64,000 bases of DNA. Origin: Methanobacterium sp. (lineage in GTDB: Archaea > Methanobacteriota > Methanobacteria > Methanobacteriales > Methanobacteriaceae). The position numbers were made by a program, and so were the translations under genes. The stretch lies in contig NZ_JACRGA010000011.1 in NCBI RefSeq assembly GCF_016217785.1, forward strand, positions 124,001 to 188,000. The letters are read 5' to 3'. Shown here piece by piece: positions 23,196 to 31,543 of the stretch (positions are counted from its first letter, which is position 1; each line of letters opens with the position of its first letter). The notes below the pieces were generated by a model. That model had not been told where the DNA came from, did not search any database, and saw nothing but the letters and a program-made list of their open reading frames with translations.

Positions 23196-25727
23196 ATGGA
23201 AAAACAGTCAAGAGACGATTTTGAGTCCTTAAAATCAGGCCAGGTGCCCCTGGAAGATGATGAAAAGCAACTTTCCATGTATTTAGCCCGTTTATCTAAT
23301 TTTAAAATGTATTCCAAGGCTTGTGCTTTATTAGTAATGGTTTTAGGAGTTACTGTTGTTCTGGGATGGTTTTTAAACATACCCCTACTTCGGGGAGAGT
23401 TCCTGGGCTTCCCTGGAACCAAAATTAACAGTGGATTAACCTTCATCCTGGCTGGTGCCTGTCTTTATCTTTTAAATCAAAACTTAGGCGTGAAAGTACT
23501 CACGATTTCCAGAATCCTGGCGATTCTGGTTACTATTTTGGGTACACTAACCTTACTCGAATATATAACTGGTATAAACCTGGGTATGAACCAGCTATTT
23601 TCAAGCATGATCCCTGGAAATGTTAATATTTTAGGTAAGAGCCGATTGACTGGTACTTTTAATTTTGTTTTACTGGGTGTTGCTCTTTTAATGGCCAGTT
23701 ATAAATATAAAGTCCGTTATATACAGTTTATAGCCTTTTTATGTGGTTTTATATCCTTGATGGGTTTATCCGCCTATATTTACGGTGCCAGCACTAATTA
23801 CATACTGGATCTAATGGTGCAGATGGCTTTTCTCTCGGCATTGATGCATATCAGTCTCTCGGTAGGCATTCTCTGCCTATACCCCGACCGGAGTTATATG
23901 GGACGTATCACTGCCCAGACCAGTGGAGGTTACATGGCCCGGAGACTTCTCCCAGCAGCCCTGGTGGCAGTGTTCATCCTGGATGTTTTAATAACCATTG
24001 GGCAGCGGTTCAACATATACAGTAAGCAGTTTGGTGATGTTTTCGGTATCATCATCACCCTGGCCTTTTTAACCACGGTTATTATCTGGAATGCCAAGAT
24101 CCTTAACCGGATGGACCGGCAGAGGCAGGAGTCCAACCTCAAGCGTCTCAATCTGAAAAAGTTCTACGAAACCCTGGTGGAGGGTATTAATGAGGGGATA
24201 TGGGTAGCTGACCGTGATGACCGGCTTTACTTCATGAACAGAGGTATGAAGGAGATAAGCGGGGTTAAAACTCAGAATATGGAGGGTTTGCATATTCTGG
24301 ATGATCTGCCTGATTCCTCAACTGGTCAGTTAAAGGAGTACTACCGTCGGGCTAAGGAAACCCTGCAACCGGTTTATTATGATTCCATCAGTGTCACCAG
24401 TCCCACTGGAATAAAATCATACCAGAGTGGCTGGATCATACCCCAGTTGAATGATGGTAAGTTCAACGGTGCTATCTGCACCGTGATTGACCAGACTCCA
24501 CGTAGAAATGCTGAAAAAGCTCTAATGAAGTCTGAAACATTTTACAGGACCATATTTGAGAATACAGGTACTGCCACCATTATTGTTAGGGATGATACCA
24601 TTATCACCATGGCCAATAAGCGTTGTGAATCGTTGAGTGGTTACCTGGTGGATGAAATTGAGAACAAGTTAAGCTGGATGGACTTTGTGCATCCGGATGA
24701 CCGGGAGAAAATGGAAGCATACCATAACCTGCGCCGGGACCCTTGGAAAAATGTAACCCCGGAGGAACAGGGGAAAAAAGTAATCCCCGAGGAAGAGGAG
24801 AAAAATTTAACCCCGGAGGAACAGGGGAAAAAAGTAACCTTGGAGGAAGATGGGAAAAATGTAACCCTGGAGGAAGATGGGAAAAATGTAGCCTCGGAGG
24901 AAGAGGGGAAAAGTGCACCCTCTGAATATGAGTTCCGTCTTCGGAATAAAAATGGGGAAGAACGGCAGATCATGCTCTCTGCCTCGGTAATTCCTGGAAC
25001 CACCGATAGTGTGGTATCTTTACTGGACATAACCCAGCGTAAGAATGCTGAAAATGAGGTTAAACAGTCTTTAGATGAGAAGGAACTCCTGCTACGGGAA
25101 ATACATCACAGGGTTAAAAACAACATGCAGATCATAAGCAGTCTGTTGAACTTACAGCGCAGCTACATCCAGGATGAAGAAGCAGATAACCTCCTCCAGG
25201 AGAGCCAGGGACGGGTGAAGAGCATGGCCCTGGTCCATGAGAAACTGTACCAGACTGATGATCTGGCCCGGATAAACGTGGCCGAGTACATTCGGAGTCT
25301 TTCCATGAACCTGTTCCACAGTTACACCGTGAACCCCGGGATAAAGCTCACCCTGGATGTGGGGGATGTGTACTTTAATATTGACACTGCAGTTCCATTG
25401 GGACTTATAATCAATGAACTGGTTTCCAACAGTTTGAAGTATGCCTTCTGTGACCAGGATGATGGTGAGATACATATATCCTTAAAAGAAACTGATGAAT
25501 CTGGTGTTTATCATTTGAAAGTATGGGATGATGGTGTTGGTTTTCCCAGTGACCTGGACTTTAACAACACCAACAGTCTGGGACTTAAACTGGTTAACAC
25601 ACTGGTAGATCAGCTGGATGGTGAGATTGATATGGTTGATGATGGTGGAACTGGTTTCCATATAATCATCCAGGAGCAGAATTATAAAGAGCGGGTCAAA
25701 CCTTCCAATGGTGATGATGAGCTCTAA
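23196..25727 (+). CDS. Membrane-bound PAS sensor histidine kinase (HisKA_2 type)
   Basis: 843 aa from ATG 23196; GGAGGATATTTTTCCC precedes it, and a TTG at 23178 overlaps that site and is unlikely. Eight hydrophobic helices span about residues 30-300 and form an integral membrane sensor region. Two PAS domains follow (about 325-435 and 440-615). The phosphoacceptor box is 'LLLREIHHRVKNNMQIISSL', and the ATPase domain has 'NELVSNSLKYAF', 'DDGVGFP' and 'NSLGLKLVNTL'. PAS 2 carries six tandem 9-residue repeats (27 bp each, 24750-24911) in a loop. No response regulator is adjacent. It is a paralogue of the kinase at 29639-31123. Confidence 0.93.
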   Translation: MEKQSRDDFESLKSGQVPLEDDEKQLSMYLARLSNFKMYSKACALLVMVLGVTVVLGWFLNIPLLRGEFLGFPGTKINSGLTFILAGACLYLLNQNLGVKVLTISRILAILVTILGTLTLLEYITGINLGMNQLFSSMIPGNVNILGKSRLTGTFNFVLLGVALLMASYKYKVRYIQFIAFLCGFISLMGLSAYIYGASTNYILDLMVQMAFLSALMHISLSVGILCLYPDRSYMGRITAQTSGGYMARRLLPAALVAVFILDVLITIGQRFNIYSKQFGDVFGIIITLAFLTTVIIWNAKILNRMDRQRQESNLKRLNLKKFYETLVEGINEGIWVADRDDRLYFMNRGMKEISGVKTQNMEGLHILDDLPDSSTGQLKEYYRRAKETLQPVYYDSISVTSPTGIKSYQSGWIIPQLNDGKFNGAICTVIDQTPRRNAEKALMKSETFYRTIFENTGTATIIVRDDTIITMANKRCESLSGYLVDEIENKLSWMDFVHPDDREKMEAYHNLRRDPWKNVTPEEQGKKVIPEEEEKNLTPEEQGKKVTLEEDGKNVTLEEDGKNVASEEEGKSAPSEYEFRLRNKNGEERQIMLSASVIPGTTDSVVSLLDITQRKNAENEVKQSLDEKELLLREIHHRVKNNMQIISSLLNLQRSYIQDEEADNLLQESQGRVKSMALVHEKLYQTDDLARINVAEYIRSLSMNLFHSYTVNPGIKLTLDVGDVYFNIDTAVPLGLIINELVSNSLKYAFCDQDDGEIHISLKETDESGVYHLKVWDDGVGFPSDLDFNNTNSLGLKLVNTLVDQLDGEIDMVDDGGTGFHIIIQEQNYKERVKPSNGDDEL
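24750..24911 (+). repeat. Six in-frame 27-bp tandem repeats inside a PAS domain
   Basis: Exactly six 27-bp units encode NVTPEEQGK, KVIPEEEEK, NLTPEEQGK, KVTLEEDGK, NVTLEEDGK and NVASEEEGK. The insert lies between the PAS core strands ending 'YHNLRRDPWK' and those starting 'SEYEFRLRNKNGEERQI'. Confidence 0.97.
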
Positions 25728-26077
25728 AAAAAGCCAATAATAACTCTTTGGATGATTTAGATTTAACAATCCCAAAATTTTAATAATATTAAGTGGAATA
25801 ATATTATTTTGTAATTGCAAGTAACAATTTGTGAACAAATTTTTTATACAATTGAACACAATTTTTATACATGTTAGAAAAATTATTCACTTCACGAACC
25901 AGGGTAAAGATCCTGACCCTGTTCATGAGTCCCTTAAATTGGCCCACAGAGATCTTTTTGTGGCACAAGATAATTAATACCAAGGCTGATTGGGCTTTTA
26001 ACTTCATATAATCCTATTTTACAAGCTTTACGGGCTTTAATGTTTGGAAAGCTATAATTGTTAAAAGAATTGATGAT
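25728..26077. other. Intergenic region, 350 bp, with a doubtful ORF
   Basis: AT-rich DNA between the convergent kinase and nucleotidyltransferase genes. A 67-codon minus-strand frame (26007 to 25804, MKLKAQSALVLIILCHKKIS...) has the look of the hydrophobic/basic end of a transposase but no ribosome binding site. I treat it as a possible relic only. Confidence 0.35.
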
Positions 26078-26680
26078 TTAACCAACAGAGTACACTTTCT
26101 TCACTGAGTAATTCACATTTAATGAATCAAATAACTCTTTTAAGTTTTTTAATCTTTCAGCAGGAGCAAGTATAACACCGGGACCTATTCTTTCCGTTTC
26201 TTTGTTCATAAGCATTTTTTTGGAAGTGTACAACCTTCGGATGAGTTTTCTTTTCTCGCTTGGTTCCAGATTCTGTGTTGAATATTTAATAAGAAGATAA
26301 GGTTCCATTGATGATGCGGGTTCCCTGTAAATCATGTATTCTGGCTTTCCCCATAGAAGCATCCCTTCATTAATCACATTCCAAAAGAAATCAGGATCCA
26401 TCTCATGGATCTCCTTTTCATTAACCAGAACAAATGAAAACGAATGATCTAAATGGTGTTTTATGGAAATTTCCGTGGCTAATCTGCGTGCTAAGTCCAT
26501 TTCTGGACCCAATTCAGGATTATGATGGGTTTTAAAAATGAGCAGAATATCTATATCGCTTTTTGGTGATGTTTCTCCCCTTACCACTGACCCGAATAAT
26601 ATGACAGCCATTAAGTTTGGGATTTCAGAGGCCCTATCAATAAAATCCATCAATGGTAATTTGAATTTTTCTTCAATCAT
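26078..26680 (-). CDS. Nucleotidyltransferase-domain protein (MNT-type)
   Basis: 200 aa. The polymerase-beta-like nucleotidyltransferase signature 'ILFGSVVRGETSPKSDIDIL' (GSxxRG plus the DID metal-binding pair) is complete. The C-terminal part is helical ('LRRLYTSKK' region). Such proteins commonly pair with HEPN proteins in prokaryotic toxin-antitoxin modules, where the nucleotidyltransferase AMPylates and silences the HEPN RNase. The upstream gene overlaps it by eight bases, so the two are translationally coupled. Whether the partner is truly HEPN is less certain. Confidence 0.8.
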   Translation of the reverse strand: MIEEKFKLPLMDFIDRASEIPNLMAVILFGSVVRGETSPKSDIDILLIFKTHHNPELGPEMDLARRLATEISIKHHLDHSFSFVLVNEKEIHEMDPDFFWNVINEGMLLWGKPEYMIYREPASSMEPYLLIKYSTQNLEPSEKRKLIRRLYTSKKMLMNKETERIGPGVILAPAERLKNLKELFDSLNVNYSVKKVYSVG

Positions 26681-27023
26681 AACTACTCCATTTTTTTACT
26701 TTTTCAATATATTGGATGCACTTTTTCACTACATCCCCATTTCCTTTGGAACCGTACCATCTTCCGGCCCTTAATGAATCCAGATTTTCAAATATTTCAG
26801 CAATTTCAATTTCTTTAAATCTTCTAAGTTGTTTAGGGAGGCCAACATGAGTGTCAATGTGTTCTTGGTACCTAACTTCCATTTCGAATGATATCATATG
26901 TTGTATCATCCCATAAGATAGCTCTACTATGGCAACTACGTGATTACCATCGGAGTCAGGTAATAGAACATCCAATGTTAACTCAATTTCTTTTGCTCGT
27001 CTTTTATGCCCACTGGAATTCAT
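26673..27023 (-). CDS. Putative HEPN-like partner of the nucleotidyltransferase
   Basis: 116 aa, predicted helical. 'VAIVELSYGMIQHMISFEME', 'LPKQLRRFKEIEIAEIF' and 'ENLDSLRAGRWYGSKGNG' resemble a HEPN-type bundle, but the classical R-x4-6-H RNase motif is not clear. The designation rests mainly on size, helicity and its eight-base overlap with the downstream nucleotidyltransferase. The start ATG has GGGGTATCC upstream. About 100-150 bases before the start lie two perfect 16-bp palindromes that could be operators. Confidence 0.5.
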   Translation of the reverse strand: MNSSGHKRRAKEIELTLDVLLPDSDGNHVVAIVELSYGMIQHMISFEMEVRYQEHIDTHVGLPKQLRRFKEIEIAEIFENLDSLRAGRWYGSKGNGDVVKKCIQYIEKVKKWSSYD

Positions 27024-27120
27024 ATGGATACCCCTTATTATTAATATTTATTCTATTCATAGTATTAATAGGGGTTCCCAATGTATTATATATTAATTAT
27101 AATTTTTATCATATAAAAAG

Positions 27121-27176
27121 TGTCACCAAGGTGACAAAAATATTTAATTATCTAAAAAAATGTCACCATGGTGACA
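27121..27176. promoter_or_regulatory. Two perfect 16-bp palindromes spaced 40 bp
   Basis: TGTCACCAAGGTGACA (27121-27136) and TGTCACCATGGTGACA (27161-27176) each have 7-bp perfect arms around a 2-bp centre. Their centres are exactly 40 bp apart, about four helix turns. They sit upstream of the TATA-like sequence of the HEPN-like/nucleotidyltransferase pair and about 60 bp past the DUF3467 stop, so they could be operator sites. A hairpin terminator reading of the second one (followed by TTTT) is also possible. Confidence 0.75.
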
Positions 27177-27233
27177 TTTTACTGAGGTTGAATTCTCAGA
27201 AAGAAAATGAAAATGGGAAAAAGATAATTAAAA

Positions 27234-27557
27234 TCATTTCTCTTTATGTTGGGGAGATGGAATTTTTCCAAAATTCTTTTCAAAACTATTAACCTGGCCA
27301 GATAACCAGTTTACTAATTGTTTAGCGGCTAATGGGGCTAATATTACTTCTGTTTGCACTTCACGTTTTAAACCAATTTTTTCTGAGGATATAATTGCAT
27401 CTTGTTGTAATGGTTCTTCAGAAAAAAACATGAGTCTGAAATCTTGGGGAGTATAACCTCCAAATGCACCAGTTGCATAGATTCGTGGGGCATCAGATGG
27501 AATCACAACTGGAATTTTATTATCTTTTTCTTCTTCACTTCTATTTTCTTTGCTCAT
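27234..27557 (-). CDS. DUF3467-type small protein
   Basis: About 107 aa from ATG 27557. 'PRIYATGAFGGYTPQDFRLM' then 'FFSEEP', followed by 'EVQTEVILAPLAAKQLVNWL' and 'NSFEKNFGKIP', match the DUF3467 pattern (a strand with Y-x-N/T, 'DFRL', then a 'V-x-M/L-x-P-xx-A' helix). The function of the family is unknown to me. It directly follows the HTH regulator gene (12 bases between the stop and ATG 27557) and is probably cotranscribed with it. Confidence 0.65.
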   Translation of the reverse strand: MSKENRSEEEKDNKIPVVIPSDAPRIYATGAFGGYTPQDFRLMFFSEEPLQQDAIISSEKIGLKREVQTEVILAPLAAKQLVNWLSGQVNSFEKNFGKIPSPQHKEK

Positions 27558-27568
27558 ATTACCAGCTC

Positions 27569-27991
27569 TCAAACTTTTAAATTGTATGCATCAGCAGATG
27601 TAATCATACCGGTAACACATGATCGTAAATAATCAAAAGAAGATTCAAGTTCAACCGATATTTCTAGTTCGCTTATAATTTCTTCTTTTTCCATTTCTTC
27701 AATGGATAATTGTATTTTTCTTAAATATTCTTCATCATGTATAATTGCAAGAGTCAATGCTCTTTTATCTTCGGTATTTAAACCATATTTAGCTGTTCTT
27801 CCGGGTTCTGAGGTTACTATTCCTGTTTTTTCTAATTGATGTATATGGTCATATACTGCCCTATCAGAAGAATCAGCCATTCGAGCAATTTCTTTTACAG
27901 TTAAATATTCACCCCAGCGCTCGGTTAGCACTTCCAATATATTAACCCTTGTTGTTTCTCCAAATATTTCTTTAAGAATATAATAAGTCAA
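27569..27991 (-). CDS. Winged-helix transcriptional regulator (ArsR/TrmB-like fold)
   Basis: 140 aa when started at TTG 27991, six bases after GAGGTGG; the frame extends upstream to 28048 without a better start. HTH: 'TTRVNILEVLTERWGEYLTV', 'KEIARMADSSDRAVYDHIHQ', wing 'GIVTSEPGRTAKYGL'. The rest is a helical dimerisation-type tail. About 50-80 bases upstream are three GTATAC hexamers within a 16-bp direct repeat, a plausible autoregulatory site. It shares an operon with the DUF3467 gene. Confidence 0.75.
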   Translation of the reverse strand: MTYYILKEIFGETTRVNILEVLTERWGEYLTVKEIARMADSSDRAVYDHIHQLEKTGIVTSEPGRTAKYGLNTEDKRALTLAIIHDEEYLRKIQLSIEEMEKEEIISELEISVELESSFDYLRSCVTGMITSADAYNLKV

Positions 27992-28033
27992 ATCCAACCA
28001 CCTCGCTTGAATGTTTTGAGTTATAAAACCCGT

Positions 28034-28071
28034 AAATTGAGTATACACTAAATTGAGTATACATTGTATAC
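28034..28071. promoter_or_regulatory. GTATAC cluster with 16-bp direct repeat
   Basis: TAAATTGAGTATACA occurs twice (from 28034 and 28050), and the palindromic hexamer GTATAC occurs at 28041, 28057 and 28066. The position just upstream of the HTH gene fits an operator overlapping the promoter. Inference only. Confidence 0.55.
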
Positions 28072-28427
28072 CTTAATTTTTGAACATATATAGTTTTACA
28101 ATATTTGCGTTAAGTGAAAAAATTTGCAATGTAATTATGATAATTGCAATGTAATATGACAATAATAATAAAATCAAATCATACCAATTATGATTTTATA
28201 GTTCTAACTAAGTTTACAAATTTAATCTTGTTATATTCATACAACAAAATAATCCATGATAAATAAATCCATGATCAAAATAATTTGATAATTTTTTGAC
28301 TAAGAATCAAACATACAGATAGAATAAAGACTTTTAGTTTTTTATGATATGAAAGGTAAGAAATCAATTAACCAGATAATAATAGACAGTTCATAATCAA
28401 TATGTTAAATGGGAGAATTAGATTCAA
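28072..28427. other. Intergenic region, about 355 bp
   Basis: AT-rich divergent promoter region between the HTH gene and the OB-fold membrane gene. A short doublet TTGCAATGTAAT(T/A)ATGA recurs at about 28123 and 28144. No coding frame. Confidence 0.45.
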
Positions 28428-28892
28428 TTGAAACTGGATACACCCCAGAAAAGGATAGTAACCGGGATCATCCTGGTGGTTGCCCTGGCCGGGCTGTGCG
28501 CCTACTACGCCACAGAATACCAGAACCACCTTAAATATCCCTCTTATGAGGTTATACTCTCAGATTATCCTCAGGGAGAGGTGGTTAATGTGGGTGGGGT
28601 GGTGACCTCCACTTTTAATGGAGGATTCCTCATGGTTAAAAACCACCAGGGTCATCTGGTTACCATGAAGGTTCTTAACGATACTCCAGTCACGGTTGAG
28701 GATTCAGTGTCGGTGGTGGGAGTTCTTGCCCCGGATAACACCATTGTAAATGTGGAGCAGGTGGAGGTCACTGAGTACTGGAACTACATTTTCCTGTTGC
28801 TGCGTTCCTTCCTGGTTTTAATCTTCCTGATCTTCATATTCCACAAGTACTGGTCTTTTGACTGGAAAAGTTACGAGTTCAGGAGGCGTTAA
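28428..28892 (+). CDS. Membrane-anchored OB-fold-like protein
   Basis: 154 aa starting TTG 28428 (GGGAG is 12 bases upstream, so the start is tentative). N-terminal helix 'IVTGIILVVALAGLCAYYA', a central beta-rich domain of about 75 aa ('GEVVNVGGVVTSTFNGGFLM', 'VTMKVLNDTPVTVEDSVSVV', 'GVLAPDNTIVNVEQVEV') with the look of a CcmE/tRNA-anti type OB fold, and a second helix 'FLLLRSFLVLIFLIFIFHKY'. The domain would lie outside the cell. Its last codons (TTC AGG AGG CGT TAA) double as the ribosome binding site of the repeat array that follows. Confidence 0.6.
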   Translation: MKLDTPQKRIVTGIILVVALAGLCAYYATEYQNHLKYPSYEVILSDYPQGEVVNVGGVVTSTFNGGFLMVKNHQGHLVTMKVLNDTPVTVEDSVSVVGVLAPDNTIVNVEQVEVTEYWNYIFLLLRSFLVLIFLIFIFHKYWSFDWKSYEFRRR

Positions 28893-29064
28893 ATTTTGCC
28901 AGACTGGATGATACTCAGGTTCAGGGGGCGATTATAAAATGCCCAACTGGATGATACTCAACTTCTGGAGGCGATTATAAATGCCCAACAGGATGATACC
29001 CAACTTCAGGGGGCGATTATAAATGCCCAACTGGATGATACCCAACTTCTGGAGGCGATTATAA
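28880..29064 (+). repeat. 42-bp gene-junction repeat array forming mini-ORFs
   Basis: The junction 'TTC AGG AGG CG-TTA-TAA-ATG-CCx-xAC-TGG' is repeated. Starts occur at TTG 28896, ATG 28939, ATG 28981 and ATG 29023, then the true gene start ATG 29065. The last four are exactly 42 bases apart and in one frame. Each unit encodes a 13-aa peptide (MPNWMILNFWRRL, MPNRMIPNFRGRL, MPNWMIPNFWRRL), stops at TAA directly before the next ATG, and contains its own GGAGGCG or GGGGGCG ribosome binding site. Confidence 0.95.
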
Positions 29065-29541
29065 ATGCCGGACTGGGTGGTTCATGTGGCAGTGGCCTGG
29101 ATCCTGTGCCGCATACTCCGCTTCAGGTATCCTCAGTTCAACCCGGCCAACACTGTCCTGGTTATGGTGGGATCCATATTCCCTGATGCCATAAAAATGT
29201 CAATTTTAGGGGATTTAATGGGATATGATATATGGAATTATATTTACGCCTTCCACTTACCCTTAGGGTCCTTCATCCTTGCCGGAATTGCCTCTCTCTT
29301 TTTCAGGGAGAAAAAAGCCGCATTTCTCTTTTTATCCCTGGGGATAGTAACCCATTATGCCCTGGACATCCTCCTGATACAGGTGGGATACGGGATGTAC
29401 CTTTTCTATCCTGCTAGCTGGATGGGATTCACCCTGAACCTGGTTCCCAGTGATGATTACTATATCACCATAGTGGCCCTGGTCATGGCCCTGGTGGTTT
29501 ACCTGGTTTCAGGATGGGTGGAGAAAAAACATTCCGTTTGA
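29065..29541 (+). CDS. YdjM/DUF457-type membrane-bound metal-dependent hydrolase
   Basis: 158 aa. Family marks are 'MPDWVVHVAVAWIL' (first His), 'GSIFPDAIK', 'FHLPLGSFI' and 'GIVTHYALDILL', which supply the conserved His/Asp residues of this integral-membrane family. Four to five hydrophobic helices. The substrate is unknown. Translation starts at the last of a chain of duplicated start sites (GGAGGCGATTATAA precedes the ATG), so initiation is likely coupled to termination of the preceding 13-codon mini-ORF. It forms an operon with the OB-fold membrane gene. Confidence 0.75.
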   Translation: MPDWVVHVAVAWILCRILRFRYPQFNPANTVLVMVGSIFPDAIKMSILGDLMGYDIWNYIYAFHLPLGSFILAGIASLFFREKKAAFLFLSLGIVTHYALDILLIQVGYGMYLFYPASWMGFTLNLVPSDDYYITIVALVMALVVYLVSGWVEKKHSV

Positions 29542-29638
29542 TACCAATTACAATTAAAAGAGGAATTGAAAATTAAAGAAGAGTGTAAATTAAAGAGGGA
29601 TGATGAATATTTCACACCGGATCATGATGAAGACTCGT

Positions 29639-31123
29639 TTAATTGGTGGTTAGGCCTGTTATTCCAGATCCGTATTCTTCTTCAGTGAAGTTAATGGTGA
29701 AGCATGTGCCCCGGGTGGTGTTTAATTCTATTTTTCCGTCAACCTGGTTGGTGAGGGTGTTCACCAGTCGCATTCCCAGGGAGTTGGTTTTCTGGAAGTC
29801 CAGGTCCTCTGGGAATCCTATGCCAGTGTCTGCCACCTGGAAAGTGTAATGATCTTTGGTTTTATGGAATTTAACAGTTATCTCACCTGTCTCCCCATGG
29901 GGGAAGGCGTGTTTGAGGCTGTTGGAGACCAGTTCGTTTACTATAAGTCCTAGGGGTATGCTGGTGTTGATGTCCAGTAGTATGTCTCCCACGTCCAGGT
30001 TTAGCTGGATGTTGTCAGTGGTTACGTAGGTGCGGAAGAGTTCCTGGGTGAGTTTGGTGATGTAGTCTCCGAAGTTGATGCACTTCAGGTCAGTGGACTG
30101 GTATAACATGGTGTGGATGAGGGCCATGGACCGTGCCCGGCGTTGACTTTCACGGAAGACTTCCAGGGCAGCTTTGTCCTTGATATATTTTGATTGGAGG
30201 TTCAAGAGGCTGCTTATGACCATGAGGTTGTTTTTAACCCGGTGGTGGATCTCCTTTAGGAGTAGTTCCTTTTCATTTAAGGATTTTCTAAGCTGGGCCT
30301 CGGATTCTTTACGACGGGTAATGTCCCTTAAGAGGGATAGGACCATCTTATCACCGCGGAGGTTGAAGATGTGGGCGCTGACCTCCACTGGGATCTCCTG
30401 ACCATCCCTGGTGAGGTTAACTGCCTCGAAGGTGGCAGTTCCATTTTCCAAGAGTTTTTCCATGTGGGATGTTTTTAGGCTGTTTTCCTGGGTGTCAATG
30501 TCTGCGGGGGTCATCTGGAGCAGTTCTTCCCGTGTGTATCCCAGGCGCTGGCAGGCCACATCGTTGACCTCAGCGAAATTTCCTGGTGTTCCATCATTTT
30601 TAATGGGGTGGAGGAAGATGGCATCGTTGGCATTGTTGAAGACTTCCCTGAATTTCTCCTCACTTTCCTGGAGTTTCAGTTCCATCTTTTTACTGGTAGT
30701 GATGTTCCGGGCTATGCTGGATGCTCCGATCACCTCCCCGGCAACATCCTTGATGGGGGAGACGCTGAGGGAGACGCTGATGACGGATCCGTCCTTTCTG
30801 CGGCGGAGGGTTTCGTAATGAGTTACCCTTTCCCCACTTTTGATCCAGGCCAAGATCAGGGATATTTCATCGGTGTTGTAGGGTGGTATGACCATAGAGA
30901 CACTGTTACCCACTGCCTCACGAGCAGTGTAACCATATATGGTCTCTGCAGCTGGATTCCATGTTAGTATGGTTCCGTCCAGTCCAAGTCCCACAATGGC
31001 ATCTTCAGTGTGCCTTACAATAGATTTAAGGTAATTTAGCTCTGACTGAGTATCTGTTAATTTCTTTTCTGTTTCACGCAGTTCCCTGTGAATTTCTTCC
31101 TGGTCTGAATCTTGCCCATTCAT
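29639..31123 (-). CDS. Soluble PAS-PAS sensor histidine kinase (HisKA_2 type)
   Basis: 494 aa, no membrane segment. An N-terminal coiled coil ('REELRETEKKL' type, residues 8-35) is followed by PAS 1 ('RHTEDAIVGLGLDGTILTWN') and PAS 2 ('NANDAIFLHPIKNDGTPGNF'), then the phosphoacceptor box 'LLLKEIHHRVKNNLMVISSL' and the ATPase domain 'NELVSNSLKHAF', 'DTGIGFP', 'NSLGMRLVNTL'. It is a cytoplasmic sensor paralogous to the kinase at 23196-25727 (nearly identical catalytic boxes). No response regulator is next to it, as is common for methanogen orphan kinases. Confidence 0.93.
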   Translation of the reverse strand: MNGQDSDQEEIHRELRETEKKLTDTQSELNYLKSIVRHTEDAIVGLGLDGTILTWNPAAETIYGYTAREAVGNSVSMVIPPYNTDEISLILAWIKSGERVTHYETLRRRKDGSVISVSLSVSPIKDVAGEVIGASSIARNITTSKKMELKLQESEEKFREVFNNANDAIFLHPIKNDGTPGNFAEVNDVACQRLGYTREELLQMTPADIDTQENSLKTSHMEKLLENGTATFEAVNLTRDGQEIPVEVSAHIFNLRGDKMVLSLLRDITRRKESEAQLRKSLNEKELLLKEIHHRVKNNLMVISSLLNLQSKYIKDKAALEVFRESQRRARSMALIHTMLYQSTDLKCINFGDYITKLTQELFRTYVTTDNIQLNLDVGDILLDINTSIPLGLIVNELVSNSLKHAFPHGETGEITVKFHKTKDHYTFQVADTGIGFPEDLDFQKTNSLGMRLVNTLTNQVDGKIELNTTRGTCFTINFTEEEYGSGITGLTTN

Positions 31124-31543
31124 GGTAATAACTCTGGCTAATCCATTATTCCTTAGTGTTTTCTATTGTTTAGCTTTAAGTTTCATCTTTAACCTCTTTT
31201 TTGGTTTAATGGTAAGTTATTAATCAACATTTAAAAGGAGATAAATAATTATTATCCATTACCCCGGAGATCTTTTGGACTAACATGGACTTGTGAAAAC
31301 AGAGATAGTTCAAAACCTAAAAACCTGAAAACAGTTTAAAACACCGTAAATACCTTAAACCCAAAAAATACCACCATAACAGTTTAAAAAGAAGAATAAC
31401 TTATTAAATGGGAGAATAACTTATTAAATAGAAGAATACTAAATTGAAGAAAACTTCCTAAAAAACTTAGAAGAAAAAACTTGCCGATCTTGAAGGTTTA
31501 ATATAAAAAAAGAATAAAAAAAAAGGGTTTATTTTGTATGTTA
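31124..31543. other. Intergenic region, 420 bp, with degenerate repeats
   Basis: AT-rich and without coding frame. AGAATAACTTATTAAAT(G/A)G(G)AG recurs at about 31392, 31414 and, weakly, 31435, and AAACCTGAAAACAGTTTAAAA-like units occur at 31310-31390. The kinase promoter should lie near 31124-31200. Confidence 0.45.

Noticed and set aside
24604..25030. Long open frames on the minus strand opposite the kinase repeats
   Set aside because: They mirror the 27-bp repeats, which lack stops in several frames, and have no ribosome binding site; the plus-strand kinase frame explains the sequence.
25804..26007. Transposase C-terminus on the minus strand
   Set aside because: Only a vague resemblance; no terminal inverted repeats or neighbouring transposase parts were seen, so it is mentioned only as a doubtful ORF.
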